From NCBI RefSeq assembly GCF_003148385.1, contig NZ_CP029463.1, forward strand, positions 3,162,001 through 3,226,000: DNA of 64,000 bases. Reading direction: 5' to 3'. The translations under genes were made by a program, and so were the position numbers. Shown in pieces: positions 26,499 through 35,256 of this stretch (positions within the stretch are counted from its first letter, which is position 1; the number at the start of each line of letters is the position of its first letter). The notes under the pieces are model-generated. The model was not told the DNA's origin. It did not search any database and saw nothing but the letters and a program-made list of their open reading frames with translations. Source of the stretch: Flavobacterium sediminis (GTDB lineage: Bacteria > Bacteroidota > Bacteroidia > Flavobacteriales > Flavobacteriaceae).

Positions 26499-28418
26499 TT
26501 AAGTGAAATAAGTTAATTGAAAACGGTTTTTAATAATCTCTTGAATTTCAGAAATAGGCTGAAAAGCATTCTTAAGCTTTACTTTATCTAATTTTGATAA
26601 TTCTTTTAGGCTCAAATACCTGCCATCGTTTCCGTTACGCAATCCTTCTTCGGTTCTGAATCGTAAAAGTACTAAAAAGGCTTCGCTACAAGCCTCATAG
26701 ACAGCAGCATTCTGAGGTTCTTTTTCGGCTAATTTCATAAATCGGAAAGCGGTATTATCATTGTTTCTGATGCGGCACTGAATGGCTAAAAGTCTTGCGG
26801 CATCTACTAAAGGGACAAGTCCTCTGGCTTTAATATCGAAAGTGTCTTTGTGCTCACCGTCATTTTCTACTAAGAATTGGCGGAAAAATCCCAATGGTGC
26901 CGGATTTTTAAGGGCATCAGCTCCTAAATAGGCAAAGAATAAATCATTATTTTCCGTTTCTCCGAAGACAACATCTGAAATTTCATTGATCAGAGATTCT
27001 TCTCCGTATACAAAATCATAATCAAAGAAAATGGTACACATTAAAATACCTCGTTCACCGGGGTTTTGGATCCAACCTTTGAATTGGTTCTTCCAGTCAC
27101 TTATTGACTTGCACCACAAGGGATTACTGGCCATCATATCTGCAGGGCAATAGGCATATCCGATTTTATTTAAACCTTTGGTTACTTTTTTAGCTAGGCT
27201 CAGAAAGTAGGCCTTTACTTCTTCATAACGTTCGTCTTCAACGTCTTCAAAAACTAAAGCATTGTCCTGGTCAGTTAATAAGAGTTGCTCCTTTCTTCCT
27301 TGGCTTCCGATATTGAACCAGGCAAACTTAGCAGGTGGAGGAGTATCCATTTTGGCAATAGAAAGAGTAATAAGGCGCTCTAAAATAGCATTATTGATCT
27401 CCCCGGTTAATGAGCATATATGTTGTATCGGAATGTTTTTATCAATAGAATTCTGAATAAGGTCGGCTAACTTTTCTCGTATGATCTTCAGATCAGAAGT
27501 TTTTTCTGCTCTTCTGGATTGACGCAATAAAACACCCGGATTATTAGCCTGAGCTACAACAACATCATGTTCGGAAATGATTCCGGTTATTTCTGTTTGG
27601 TTCGAACCATCTTTAGTTACGCACAAGTGTCCTACATTGTGTTTCAGCATCATCATTTGTGCTTCAGCTATGGATAAGTTCTCAGGAACGGTTATCACAG
27701 GAGCAGACATGATCTGATTTACTGTAATATCAATAGGAAAGAGCCCTGTTGCAATTTTTGAACGCAGATCTTTATCAGTAACAATACCAACCGGCAAGCG
27801 ATCTTCATGAATAATAATACTTCCTATTTTTCGACTTGCCATGGTTTGCGCAACATATTTCACTATATCAGAGGCAGAAGCAGTTATCGGGTTCTTAGTA
27901 TAATGTATGGGTTGGTAATATTGTATCTCATTTTTTTGTTCGTCATAAATCACATTTTCAGAGATCAGTTTTCCTTTATGGTTCTTATCCATCGGATTCC
28001 GGGTATTGGATGCAAAACTTTGTAAAAGGAAATCCAAAACTCCTGAGTTATGCATGACCACCGGTCTGAACACTTCTATAGGAATGGCATAAACAATACT
28101 CTCTTCACGGGCTTTTGCCGTCATTAAATAATTATCCTTCGCAAAAAAAGGACGGAGTCCTAAAATATCTCCTTCATCACATTTATCAATTAACACATCA
28201 TCGGTATCAGAGCTGACTGATAGACCTACGGCTCCGGAAGCTACAACATAAAAACTATCATGTATAGCATCACTGACATGAAAAAGTATTTGGTTCTTTT
28301 CCAGATAGAGTACCGAACAGCTTTTAGCTACTTCCAATAATTGAGTATAACCAATTTCGGAAAAAGGGTGAAATTGCTTTAAAAAATCAGCAATTCTTTC
28401 AGCAATAGGATTTTTCAT
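26499..28418 (-). CDS. cNMP-binding/CBS/DUF294 putative nucleotidyltransferase
   Basis: A 639-residue cytosolic multidomain protein. Residues about 15-135 form a cyclic-nucleotide-binding beta roll. Two CBS domains follow (about 175-300, with SIIIHEDRLPVGIVTDKDLR and HLCVTKDGS). The DUF294 nucleotidyltransferase-like domain (about 330-470) shows NIGSQGRKEQLLLTDQDNALVFED, equivalent to the GS...D-x-D metal motif of the GlnD/PII-uridylyltransferase type. The C-terminal helical substrate-binding region completes it. It probably senses a nucleotide and modifies a protein or nucleotide; the target is unknown. A TAAATTTG promoter box lies at 28437-28444 on the minus strand. Confidence 0.88.
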   Translation of the reverse strand: MKNPIAERIADFLKQFHPFSEIGYTQLLEVAKSCSVLYLEKNQILFHVSDAIHDSFYVVASGAVGLSVSSDTDDVLIDKCDEGDILGLRPFFAKDNYLMTAKAREESIVYAIPIEVFRPVVMHNSGVLDFLLQSFASNTRNPMDKNHKGKLISENVIYDEQKNEIQYYQPIHYTKNPITASASDIVKYVAQTMASRKIGSIIIHEDRLPVGIVTDKDLRSKIATGLFPIDITVNQIMSAPVITVPENLSIAEAQMMMLKHNVGHLCVTKDGSNQTEITGIISEHDVVVAQANNPGVLLRQSRRAEKTSDLKIIREKLADLIQNSIDKNIPIQHICSLTGEINNAILERLITLSIAKMDTPPPAKFAWFNIGSQGRKEQLLLTDQDNALVFEDVEDERYEEVKAYFLSLAKKVTKGLNKIGYAYCPADMMASNPLWCKSISDWKNQFKGWIQNPGERGILMCTIFFDYDFVYGEESLINEISDVVFGETENNDLFFAYLGADALKNPAPLGFFRQFLVENDGEHKDTFDIKARGLVPLVDAARLLAIQCRIRNNDNTAFRFMKLAEKEPQNAAVYEACSEAFLVLLRFRTEEGLRNGNDGRYLSLKELSKLDKVKLKNAFQPISEIQEIIKNRFQLTYFT

Positions 28419-28563
28419 GAGACCAAATTATATTCTCAAATTTAATCATATTTATGAAAAATAGCTAAAATGAACTATTTTTTTAAATAGGTTAATGATA
28501 AATGAAAAAATAAGTATAAAAATTAAATTTTATATATTTTTTGGGTTTTATTTTTAATTACTC

Positions 28564-28592
28564 TTGATTTTTTAAAAAAAACAGTATATTTG
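28564..28592 (+). promoter_or_regulatory. Promoter of the galacturonate operon
   Basis: -33 TTG (28564-28566), an 18-bp spacer, and -7 TATATTTG (28585-28592). The LacI-type operator begins at the next base. Confidence 0.7.
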
Positions 28593-28606
28593 TGTAATCG
28601 ATTACA
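28593..28606. promoter_or_regulatory. LacI-family operator 1 (TGTAATCGATTACA)
   Basis: Perfect 14-bp palindrome directly after the -7 box and 16 bp before the kduI start codon. Its central CG is typical of LacI-family operators. The same 12-base core occurs at 39562-39573 and 52738-52749. Binding here would cover the transcription start and repress. Confidence 0.75.
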
Positions 28607-28622
28607 ATTTAAAAATATTGAA

Positions 28623-29459
28623 ATGATAAATTTTAGTTTTAGATATGCTTCAAATCCAGTTGATGCAAATAATTACGACACCAGACGCTTACGTTCAGAG
28701 TTTTTGATTGAAACCGTTTTCGCTGAAAACGAGATCAACTTAGTGTATTCTATGTATGACCGATATATCGTAGGAGGAGTGATGCCTGTTGGGAAATCGT
28801 TGCTCTTAGAAACAATTCCGTACTTAAAATCGGAATATTTTTTAGAAAGAAGAGAATTAGGAGTCATTAATGTTGGTGGAAAAGGTACAGTAACTGTTGA
28901 TGGAACGGTTTATGAATTGGACAAGAAGGAAGCTTTGTATGTAGGAATGGGAGCTAAAGAAGTAGTGTTTTCAAGTATGGAAGAAAATCCGGCTTTGTTT
29001 TATATTAATTCAGCTCCCGCTCATACCAGCTTTCCTACAACTAAAGTAACGAAAGGAAATGCTGAGATCGTTCACATGGGCGATAGTAATTATTCTAACA
29101 AGAGAATCATCAATAAGCTAATTGTTAATAGTGTTGTTAAGACTTGTCAGTTGCAAATGGGATTAACAGAGTTGTTACCAGGAAACGTTTGGAACACGAT
29201 GCCGGCTCACACGCACAATAGAAGAATGGAAGCGTATTTCTATTTTGATTTAGAAGCAGGACAAACCATTTCTCACTTTATGGGTGAACCACAAAATACG
29301 CGTCACATTTTTATGCAAAATCATCAAGCGGTATTGTCTCCGGAATGGTCAATTCACTCGGGAGCGGGTACTTCTAACTATTCTTTTATTTGGGGAATGG
29401 CGGGTGAGAATTTAGACTACAGCGATATGGATATTTGTGCACCAAACGAATTAAGATAA
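28623..29459 (+). CDS. kduI: 5-dehydro-4-deoxy-D-glucuronate isomerase
   Basis: A 278-residue bicupin-like isomerase converting 5-keto-4-deoxyuronate, released from unsaturated galacturonate, to 3-deoxy-D-glycero-2,5-hexodiulosonate. [19 protein letters not shown] opens the protein, and [20 protein letters not shown] carries the zinc ligands (two His and a Glu). I chose the ATG at 28623 because it gives the standard N-terminus and lies after the promoter and operator; an upstream in-frame ATG would overlap them. First gene of a nine-gene operon, 3 bp from kduD. Confidence 0.95.
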   Translation: MINFSFRYASNPVDANNYDTRRLRSEFLIETVFAENEINLVYSMYDRYIVGGVMPVGKSLLLETIPYLKSEYFLERRELGVINVGGKGTVTVDGTVYELDKKEALYVGMGAKEVVFSSMEENPALFYINSAPAHTSFPTTKVTKGNAEIVHMGDSNYSNKRIINKLIVNSVVKTCQLQMGLTELLPGNVWNTMPAHTHNRRMEAYFYFDLEAGQTISHFMGEPQNTRHIFMQNHQAVLSPEWSIHSGAGTSNYSFIWGMAGENLDYSDMDICAPNELR

Positions 29460-29462
29460 ACC

Positions 29463-30248
29463 ATGAATTTATTTGATCTTTCAGGAAAAAATGCCATGAT
29501 TACCGGTGGAACACACGGGCTAGGTATGGCAATAGCAGAAGCTTTGGCGCAAGCAGGAGCTCAGTTGATAATTACAGGTACTACTCCAAGTAAAATGGAA
29601 GATGCTATCGCGTATTATCAGTCTAAAGGATATCAGGCAAAAGGTTATCTTTTTGATGTAACCAATGAAGAAGATGCTGCGAGAAATGTAGAGTTGATTT
29701 CTAACGAAATTGGAAATATCGATATTTTGGTCAACAACGCCGGAATCATCATGAGAGAACCTGCAATTTCTATGGCAGTTAGTGATTTTAGAAAAGTGGT
29801 TGATGTTGATTTAGTCGGACCTTTTATTATGGCTCAATTGGTTGCTAGACAAATGATTGAACGTCGTGAAGGTAAGATTATCAATATTTGTTCGATGATG
29901 AGTGAATTGGGTAGAAACACCGTTTCGGCTTATGCTGCGGCAAAAGGCGGATTGAAAATGTTGACGAGAAATTTAGCAACAGAATGGGCGAAATACAATA
30001 TTCAGGTTAACGGAATCGGTCCGGGATATTTTGCGACTTCACAAACAGCGCCTATTCGCGTAGACGGACATCCTTTTAACGAATTTATCATCAATAGAAC
30101 ACCGGCTGCCCGTTGGGGTGATCCCGAAGATTTAGCAGGAACGGCAATTTTCTTGGCTTCTAAGGCAAGCAATTTTGTGAACGGTCAAATTGTATATGTC
30201 GATGGTGGAATCTTAGCGACCATTGGTAAACCTTCAAACGAACAATAA
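29463..30248 (+). CDS. kduD: 2-dehydro-3-deoxy-D-gluconate 5-dehydrogenase (SDR)
   Basis: A 261-residue short-chain dehydrogenase: cofactor loop TGGTHGLGMAIAEAL, NNAG, catalytic Ser in ICSMMSELGR and YAAAKGG with the Tyr-x3-Lys pair. It reduces the KduI product to 2-keto-3-deoxygluconate (KDG). Close relatives are often labelled gluconate 5-dehydrogenase; position directly after kduI favours KduD. Three bases separate it from each neighbour, suggesting tight coupling. Confidence 0.9.
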   Translation: MNLFDLSGKNAMITGGTHGLGMAIAEALAQAGAQLIITGTTPSKMEDAIAYYQSKGYQAKGYLFDVTNEEDAARNVELISNEIGNIDILVNNAGIIMREPAISMAVSDFRKVVDVDLVGPFIMAQLVARQMIERREGKIINICSMMSELGRNTVSAYAAAKGGLKMLTRNLATEWAKYNIQVNGIGPGYFATSQTAPIRVDGHPFNEFIINRTPAARWGDPEDLAGTAIFLASKASNFVNGQIVYVDGGILATIGKPSNEQ

Positions 30249-30251
30249 AAC

Positions 30252-31652
30252 ATGAAAACCAATTTTATACACGATAATTTCCTTTTGGAAAACCAATATG
30301 CTGAAGAATTATTTCATAATTACAGCAAAAATCTTCCTATTATTGATTACCACAACCATTTATCGCCAAAGTTTATTGCGGAAGATAAAGTGTTCAACTC
30401 CATAACAGATGTCTGGATTAATGGAGATCACTACAAATGGAGAGCGATGAGAACCTTTGGTGTAAACGAAAAGTTTATTACCGGCGATGCTTCCGATAAA
30501 GACAAGTTTTTACAATGGGGAAAAACGGTTCCTTACACGATGCGTAATCCGTTGTTTCATTGGACACATTTAGAATTGGCTCGTTATTTTGACGAATTCG
30601 AATTGTTGAACGAAAAATCAGCAGAGCGAATATTTGAAGAAACATCAGCTAAAGTAAATTCATCGGACTATTCGTGTCAAAATTTATTGAAAAAAGCGAA
30701 TGCAGAAGTAGTGTGTACTACGGAAGATCCGACGGATGATTTAGCGTATCATAAACAAATACATAAAAGTGATTTTTCTGTTAAGGTAAGTACTTCATTT
30801 AGACCTGATAAAGCGATCTTAATTCAACAAGAAGGTTATAATGATTATATTAATTTGTTAGGCGAAGTTTCTGGTGTAGAAATCAGTACTTTTGACGGTC
30901 TATGTGAAGCGCTATTAAAACGTATTCAATACTTCAACGAAAATGGTTGTAAACTTTCGGATCATGGTTTAGAAAACATCTTTTTCGAACCTTTTACGCA
31001 ACAAGAAGTAAACGCTATTTTCGCAAAAAAGAGAAATAATGAAGTAGTTTCTAACGAAGAAGCTTTAAAATTTCAAAGTGCTATTTTATTATTCTTGTGC
31101 GAAACGTATCATACGTACGGTTGGATCCAACAGTTTCACTTAGGCGCTTTGCGTAACAACAATGCCAGAATGCACCGCATTTTAGGACCAGATACCGGTT
31201 GGGATTCTATCGGAGATTTTTCTCAAGCACAAAAATTGTCTGCTTTCTTAGATGCTTTGGATACAAAAGATAAATTGACTAAAACTATTTTATACAACTT
31301 AAATCCTGCTGATAACGAAGTTTTAGCGACTATGATCGGGAATTTCAATGATGGAAGCGTAAAAGGAAAAGTTCAGTTTGGATCGGGTTGGTGGTTTTTA
31401 GATCAAAAAGACGGAATGACCAAACAGTTAAACGCGTTGTCAAACATGAGTTTATTAAGTTGTTTTGTAGGAATGTTGACCGATTCTAGAAGTTTCTTGT
31501 CTTTTCCACGTCATGAGTATTTCCGTCGTGTGTTGTGTAACTTAATTGGTGACGAAATCAAAAGAGGAGAATTGCCAAATGATATGGAATTCATCGGAAA
31601 AATAGTTTCTGACATCAGTTATTACAACGCAAAAGAATATTTTAATTTTTAA
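30252..31652 (+). CDS. uxaC: Uronate isomerase
   Basis: A 466-residue metal-dependent isomerase of the amidohydrolase superfamily. IDYHNHLSPKFIAEDK has the HxH-like metal motif. WIQQFHLGALRNNNARMHRILGPDTGWDSIGD and the C-terminal FVGMLTDSRSFLSFPRHEYFRRVLC are signature segments. It converts D-galacturonate to D-tagaturonate (and glucuronate to fructuronate). It starts the saturated galacturonate branch completed by uxaB and uxaA later in the operon. Confidence 0.95.
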   Translation: MKTNFIHDNFLLENQYAEELFHNYSKNLPIIDYHNHLSPKFIAEDKVFNSITDVWINGDHYKWRAMRTFGVNEKFITGDASDKDKFLQWGKTVPYTMRNPLFHWTHLELARYFDEFELLNEKSAERIFEETSAKVNSSDYSCQNLLKKANAEVVCTTEDPTDDLAYHKQIHKSDFSVKVSTSFRPDKAILIQQEGYNDYINLLGEVSGVEISTFDGLCEALLKRIQYFNENGCKLSDHGLENIFFEPFTQQEVNAIFAKKRNNEVVSNEEALKFQSAILLFLCETYHTYGWIQQFHLGALRNNNARMHRILGPDTGWDSIGDFSQAQKLSAFLDALDTKDKLTKTILYNLNPADNEVLATMIGNFNDGSVKGKVQFGSGWWFLDQKDGMTKQLNALSNMSLLSCFVGMLTDSRSFLSFPRHEYFRRVLCNLIGDEIKRGELPNDMEFIGKIVSDISYYNAKEYFNF

Positions 31653-31666
31653 GATTTACTATTTTT

Positions 31667-32014
31667 ATGAATTTAAGCCATCTTTTAAAAGAACACTCAG
31701 ATACTTGTTGGGAAGTTGTTTCCGAATCAATAGAAAAAAAGGTTGTAGGATATTGCGAAAACCTGACTTTACTAATGATTCGTTACAAAAAAGGAGGTAT
31801 TGAATTAGGTAAAGAAACAAACCAAACTAAAGTTGCATTTGTGAGCGAAGGAACTTTTGAGATTAAAATGAAAGGAACTAAAAAAATCTTGCAAAAAGGA
31901 GATTCATTCTTGGTTCCTTCGTATTTAACGCATGAAGTAAAGTGCATTGACGACGGCGTTCTAGTAAACGTATGTTCTCATAATGCTCATTTAGACACTT
32001 TAGATAATTATTAA
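31667..32014 (+). CDS. KdgF-like cupin protein lacking the usual metal ligands
   Basis: A 115-residue single-domain cupin. Its order of strands and its length match KdgF, which linearises 4,5-unsaturated galacturonate. In KdgF the metal-binding segment has HxH-x4-Q; the aligned segment here reads GIELGKETNQTKVAFVSEG, with no His, and only the late His (PSYLTHEVKC) is kept. It may be a non-metal variant, a sugar-binding protein, or a divergent KdgF. Its place between uxaC and kdgK in the pectin operon supports a role in uronate handling. Confidence 0.7.
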   Translation: MNLSHLLKEHSDTCWEVVSESIEKKVVGYCENLTLLMIRYKKGGIELGKETNQTKVAFVSEGTFEIKMKGTKKILQKGDSFLVPSYLTHEVKCIDDGVLVNVCSHNAHLDTLDNY

Positions 32015-32027
32015 TACACGAATAAAA

Positions 32028-33050
32028 ATGAATAAAGTTGTTGCATTTGGCGAAATTATGTTACGCCTTTCAACGGAAAGACATTTGCGATTTGGACAAT
32101 CTCAATCGTTTGTAGCTACTTATGGCGGCGGAGAGTTCAATGTTGCTGTTTCATTGGCTAATTACGGCGTTGAAGCGGAATTTGTTACTCGAATTCCCGA
32201 TAACGAAATTGGTCATTGTGCCCTGAGAGAAATGCAAAAAATGAATGTAGGTTCTAAAAATGTTTTGTTAGGTGGCGATAGATTAGGCGTTTATTTTTTA
32301 GAAACAGGTGCCGGAAATCGCGGAAGTAACGTAGTTTATGACAGAGCTAATAGCGCCATTGCAACCGTTGAAAAAGGTGCTTTCGATTGGGAGAAAATTT
32401 TCGAAGGCAAAACTTGGTTTCATTGGAGCGGAATTACAGCAGCTATTTCTCAAAATGCAGCCGATGAATGTTTAAGAGCTATCCGAATTGCGCATAAATT
32501 AGGGTTGACGATTTCTTGCGATTTGAATTATCGTTCAAAATTGTGGAAATATGGCAAGGAACCAAAAGATGTAATGCCTGAAATGTTGAAATATTGCCAT
32601 GTTATTTTAGGTGATATCGATACGGCTTATTTCATGTTAGGATTGGATAAAGTAGCTCCGGATTATACAAATGAAGTTTCACTTCCTTCTTTATACGGGA
32701 AATTACAAGAATTTTGCCCCGATTTAAAGATTGCAGCAACAACGTTACGCTATTCTGTTAGTGCATCACATCAACGTATTGGGGGTGTTTTATTTGACGG
32801 AAACAAGATATTTACTTCAGTGGTAAGAGAAGTGCATCCGGTTGTCGATAGAGTAGGAACTGGCGATGCTTTTATGGGCGGATTGTTATACAGTTTAATC
32901 AGTCAACCGAATGATTTGCAACGCGCTCTAAATTTTGCCGTAGCTGCTTGTTGTTTGAAACATACTATTGTGGGCGACTATAATTTAGCAACCTTACAAG
33001 AAGTAGAAAATAGTATCGGAGGAAACGCTTCAGGATTAGTATCAAGATAA
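32028..33050 (+). CDS. kdgK: 2-keto-3-deoxygluconate kinase (PfkB family)
   Basis: A 340-residue ribokinase-like sugar kinase. VVAFGEIMLRLS is the N-terminal strand; GGGEFNVAVSLANYG the substrate glycine motif; DRVGTGDAFMGGLLY the ATP-site motif with the catalytic Asp. It phosphorylates KDG to KDPG. It lies 13 bp before the KDPG aldolase gene, as in Entner-Doudoroff-type uronate operons, so KDG is the most probable substrate. Confidence 0.92.
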   Translation: MNKVVAFGEIMLRLSTERHLRFGQSQSFVATYGGGEFNVAVSLANYGVEAEFVTRIPDNEIGHCALREMQKMNVGSKNVLLGGDRLGVYFLETGAGNRGSNVVYDRANSAIATVEKGAFDWEKIFEGKTWFHWSGITAAISQNAADECLRAIRIAHKLGLTISCDLNYRSKLWKYGKEPKDVMPEMLKYCHVILGDIDTAYFMLGLDKVAPDYTNEVSLPSLYGKLQEFCPDLKIAATTLRYSVSASHQRIGGVLFDGNKIFTSVVREVHPVVDRVGTGDAFMGGLLYSLISQPNDLQRALNFAVAACCLKHTIVGDYNLATLQEVENSIGGNASGLVSR

Positions 33051-33063
33051 GAAAAGTACAAAA

Positions 33064-33729
33064 ATGAATAAAGTTCAAAAAGTATCAGAAGCAATCGTGA
33101 AACAAGGAGTTCTTCCTTTGTATTTCAACGCTGATGAAAATGTAACTATAGAAATATTACGAGCTATTTATCGCGGAGGTATCAGGGCTGTAGAATATAC
33201 AAATAGAGGAGATGAGGCTTTTACCAATTTTACCAAAATGATCGAAGTACGAAACGCTGAAATGCCTGATATGTTATTGGGAATAGGTACGATTAAAAAC
33301 ATTGACCAAGCCAAACAATATTTCAACGCAGGCGCTGATTTCTTTATCAGTCCTGGATTTGTACCGGAAGTAGCAGCGTTTTTGATTAGCAATAACGTTC
33401 TGTACAGTCCGGGATGTATGACACCAACGGATATTATTGCTGCTGAAAATGCAGGAGTAACCTTCATTAAATTGTTCCCGGGAAATGTTTTAGGTCCGGG
33501 ATTTATGAGCGCTATTAAAGATGTTTTTCCAAAATTGTTGTTCATGCCTACAGGTGGTGTGGATACCACTCAAGAAAGCATTGAAAGTTGGTTTAACGCT
33601 GGTGTTTCGGCAGTAGGAATGGGAAGCAAATTAATTAGTAAAAAATTAATGAAAGATAAAGACTATAATACCATTGAGGTGGAAACCCAAAAAGTACTGG
33701 CTTTAGTCGAGTCAATCAAACGAAAATAA
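33064..33729 (+). CDS. eda: KDPG / 4-hydroxy-2-oxoglutarate aldolase
   Basis: A 221-residue class I aldolase. GIRAVEYTNRGDEAF carries the catalytic Glu and phosphate-binding Arg region, and TFIKLFPGNVLGPGF the Schiff-base Lys. It splits KDPG to pyruvate and glyceraldehyde-3-phosphate, the last step of both uronate routes in this operon. Length is normal for the family. Confidence 0.93.
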   Translation: MNKVQKVSEAIVKQGVLPLYFNADENVTIEILRAIYRGGIRAVEYTNRGDEAFTNFTKMIEVRNAEMPDMLLGIGTIKNIDQAKQYFNAGADFFISPGFVPEVAAFLISNNVLYSPGCMTPTDIIAAENAGVTFIKLFPGNVLGPGFMSAIKDVFPKLLFMPTGGVDTTQESIESWFNAGVSAVGMGSKLISKKLMKDKDYNTIEVETQKVLALVESIKRK

Positions 33730-33792
33730 ATACAAAAATAAATAAAACTTCAATTCTATTTTTTAGGATTGGCTACCAAAAACAAATAAAAT

Positions 33793-35241
33793 ATGAGTAA
33801 TTCAACTCCGAAACGGGCAACAAATTTTAGATGGGTCATTTGCGGTCTTTTGTTTGTTGCAACAACGATAAATTATTTAGACCGACAAGTACTTTCGCTA
33901 ACTTGGAAAGATTTTATTGCACCGGAATTTCATTGGACAAACAACGATTACGGAAACATCACTGCATTATTCTCAATATTTTATGCGGTTTCCTTATTGT
34001 TTGCCGGACGTTTTGTCGATTTTATGGATACCAAAAAAGGTTTCCTTTGGTCAATCGGAGTTTGGTCAGTCGGAGCTTGCTTACACGCTTTTGCCGGTAT
34101 CGCTACTTCAGGTTACATTACAGGTCATTGGTTTGTTGGTTTTGAAGGAGCAAAAGAAATGATCAAAACAGTTAATGATACTGGTTTAGTGATTTCAGTG
34201 AGCGTTACGTTATTCATTTTTGCACGTTTTGTTTTAGCCTTGGGTGAGGCCGGAAATTTTCCGGCAGCTATTAAAACAACAGCCGAATATTTTCCTAAAA
34301 AAGACAGAGCTTTTTCAACCAGTATTTTCAATGCAGGAGCAACAGTCGGAGCCTTAGCTGCACCGGTTACTATTCCTTTTATCGCTGAAGCCTACGGTTG
34401 GGAAATGTCCTTTATCGTTATCGGAGCATTAGGCTTCATTTGGATGGGATTCTGGGTTTTCCTATATGAAAAACCGGAAAAGAACCCAAGAGTTTGTGCA
34501 TCAGAATTAGAATATATCCAACAAGATGCAATTGAAGACAGTAAAATTGAAGGTTATGTGCCGGAAACTACCACTAAAGTTTCTTTAGCAGCTTGTTTTA
34601 AATACAAACAAACATGGGCATTTGCTTTCGGTAAATTTATGACCGATGGCGTTTGGTGGTTCTTCTTATTCTGGACACCGGCCTATTTAAGTTCAGTGTA
34701 CAACATGGATTCTACGCAAGCAGCCTTTCCATTATTTGTTTTATACATGATTACATTGGTTTCAATTCTTGGAGGTTGGTTACCAACGTATTTTGTTGAG
34801 AAAAAAGGAATGAATCCGTATGAAGGCCGAATGAAAGCGATGTTAATTTTTGCATTTTTTCCATTGTTAGCCTTAGTGGCGCAACCCTTAGGACATTTTA
34901 CCTATTGGATTCCGGTAATCATTATCGGAATTGCTGGAGCAGCACATCAAGCTTGGTCAGCAAATATTTTTACAACTGTTGGCGATATGTTTCCTAAAAA
35001 AGCCATTGCTACAGTGACAGGAATTGGTGGATTAGCCGGCGGATTAGGTTCAACATTAATCAACAAAGGTTCAGGAGTATTGTTTGATTTTAGCGAAAAT
35101 ACCAACATGTCATTTATGGGGTTCCACGGTATTGAAGCCGGATATTTTATTATTTTCTCTATTTGTGCTGTTTGTTACTTAATTGGTTGGACAGTCATGA
35201 AAACTTTGGTTCCGAAATACAGTCCGATATCGGATTTATAA
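33793..35241 (+). CDS. MFS hexuronate transporter (ExuT-like)
   Basis: A 482-residue major facilitator with 12 transmembrane helices. RWVICGLLFVATTINYLDRQVLSL is the N-terminal signature of the anion:cation symporter (ExuT/GudP) group, and ALGEAGNFPAAIKTTAEYFPKKDRA matches helix 4-5 of that group. A ~35-residue insertion (near 108-140) is longer than in E. coli ExuT. It should bring galacturonate, possibly unsaturated uronates, across the inner membrane. The 63-bp gap before it is the largest within the operon. Confidence 0.88.
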   Translation: MSNSTPKRATNFRWVICGLLFVATTINYLDRQVLSLTWKDFIAPEFHWTNNDYGNITALFSIFYAVSLLFAGRFVDFMDTKKGFLWSIGVWSVGACLHAFAGIATSGYITGHWFVGFEGAKEMIKTVNDTGLVISVSVTLFIFARFVLALGEAGNFPAAIKTTAEYFPKKDRAFSTSIFNAGATVGALAAPVTIPFIAEAYGWEMSFIVIGALGFIWMGFWVFLYEKPEKNPRVCASELEYIQQDAIEDSKIEGYVPETTTKVSLAACFKYKQTWAFAFGKFMTDGVWWFFLFWTPAYLSSVYNMDSTQAAFPLFVLYMITLVSILGGWLPTYFVEKKGMNPYEGRMKAMLIFAFFPLLALVAQPLGHFTYWIPVIIIGIAGAAHQAWSANIFTTVGDMFPKKAIATVTGIGGLAGGLGSTLINKGSGVLFDFSENTNMSFMGFHGIEAGYFIIFSICAVCYLIGWTVMKTLVPKYSPISDL

Positions 35242-35256
35242 AAAATAATTTAAACT

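Noticed and set aside
28594..28605. Palindrome as a simple restriction-site-like coincidence
   Set aside because: The same 12-base core recurs at two more places, always upstream of pectin genes, twice in the same position relative to the -7 box.
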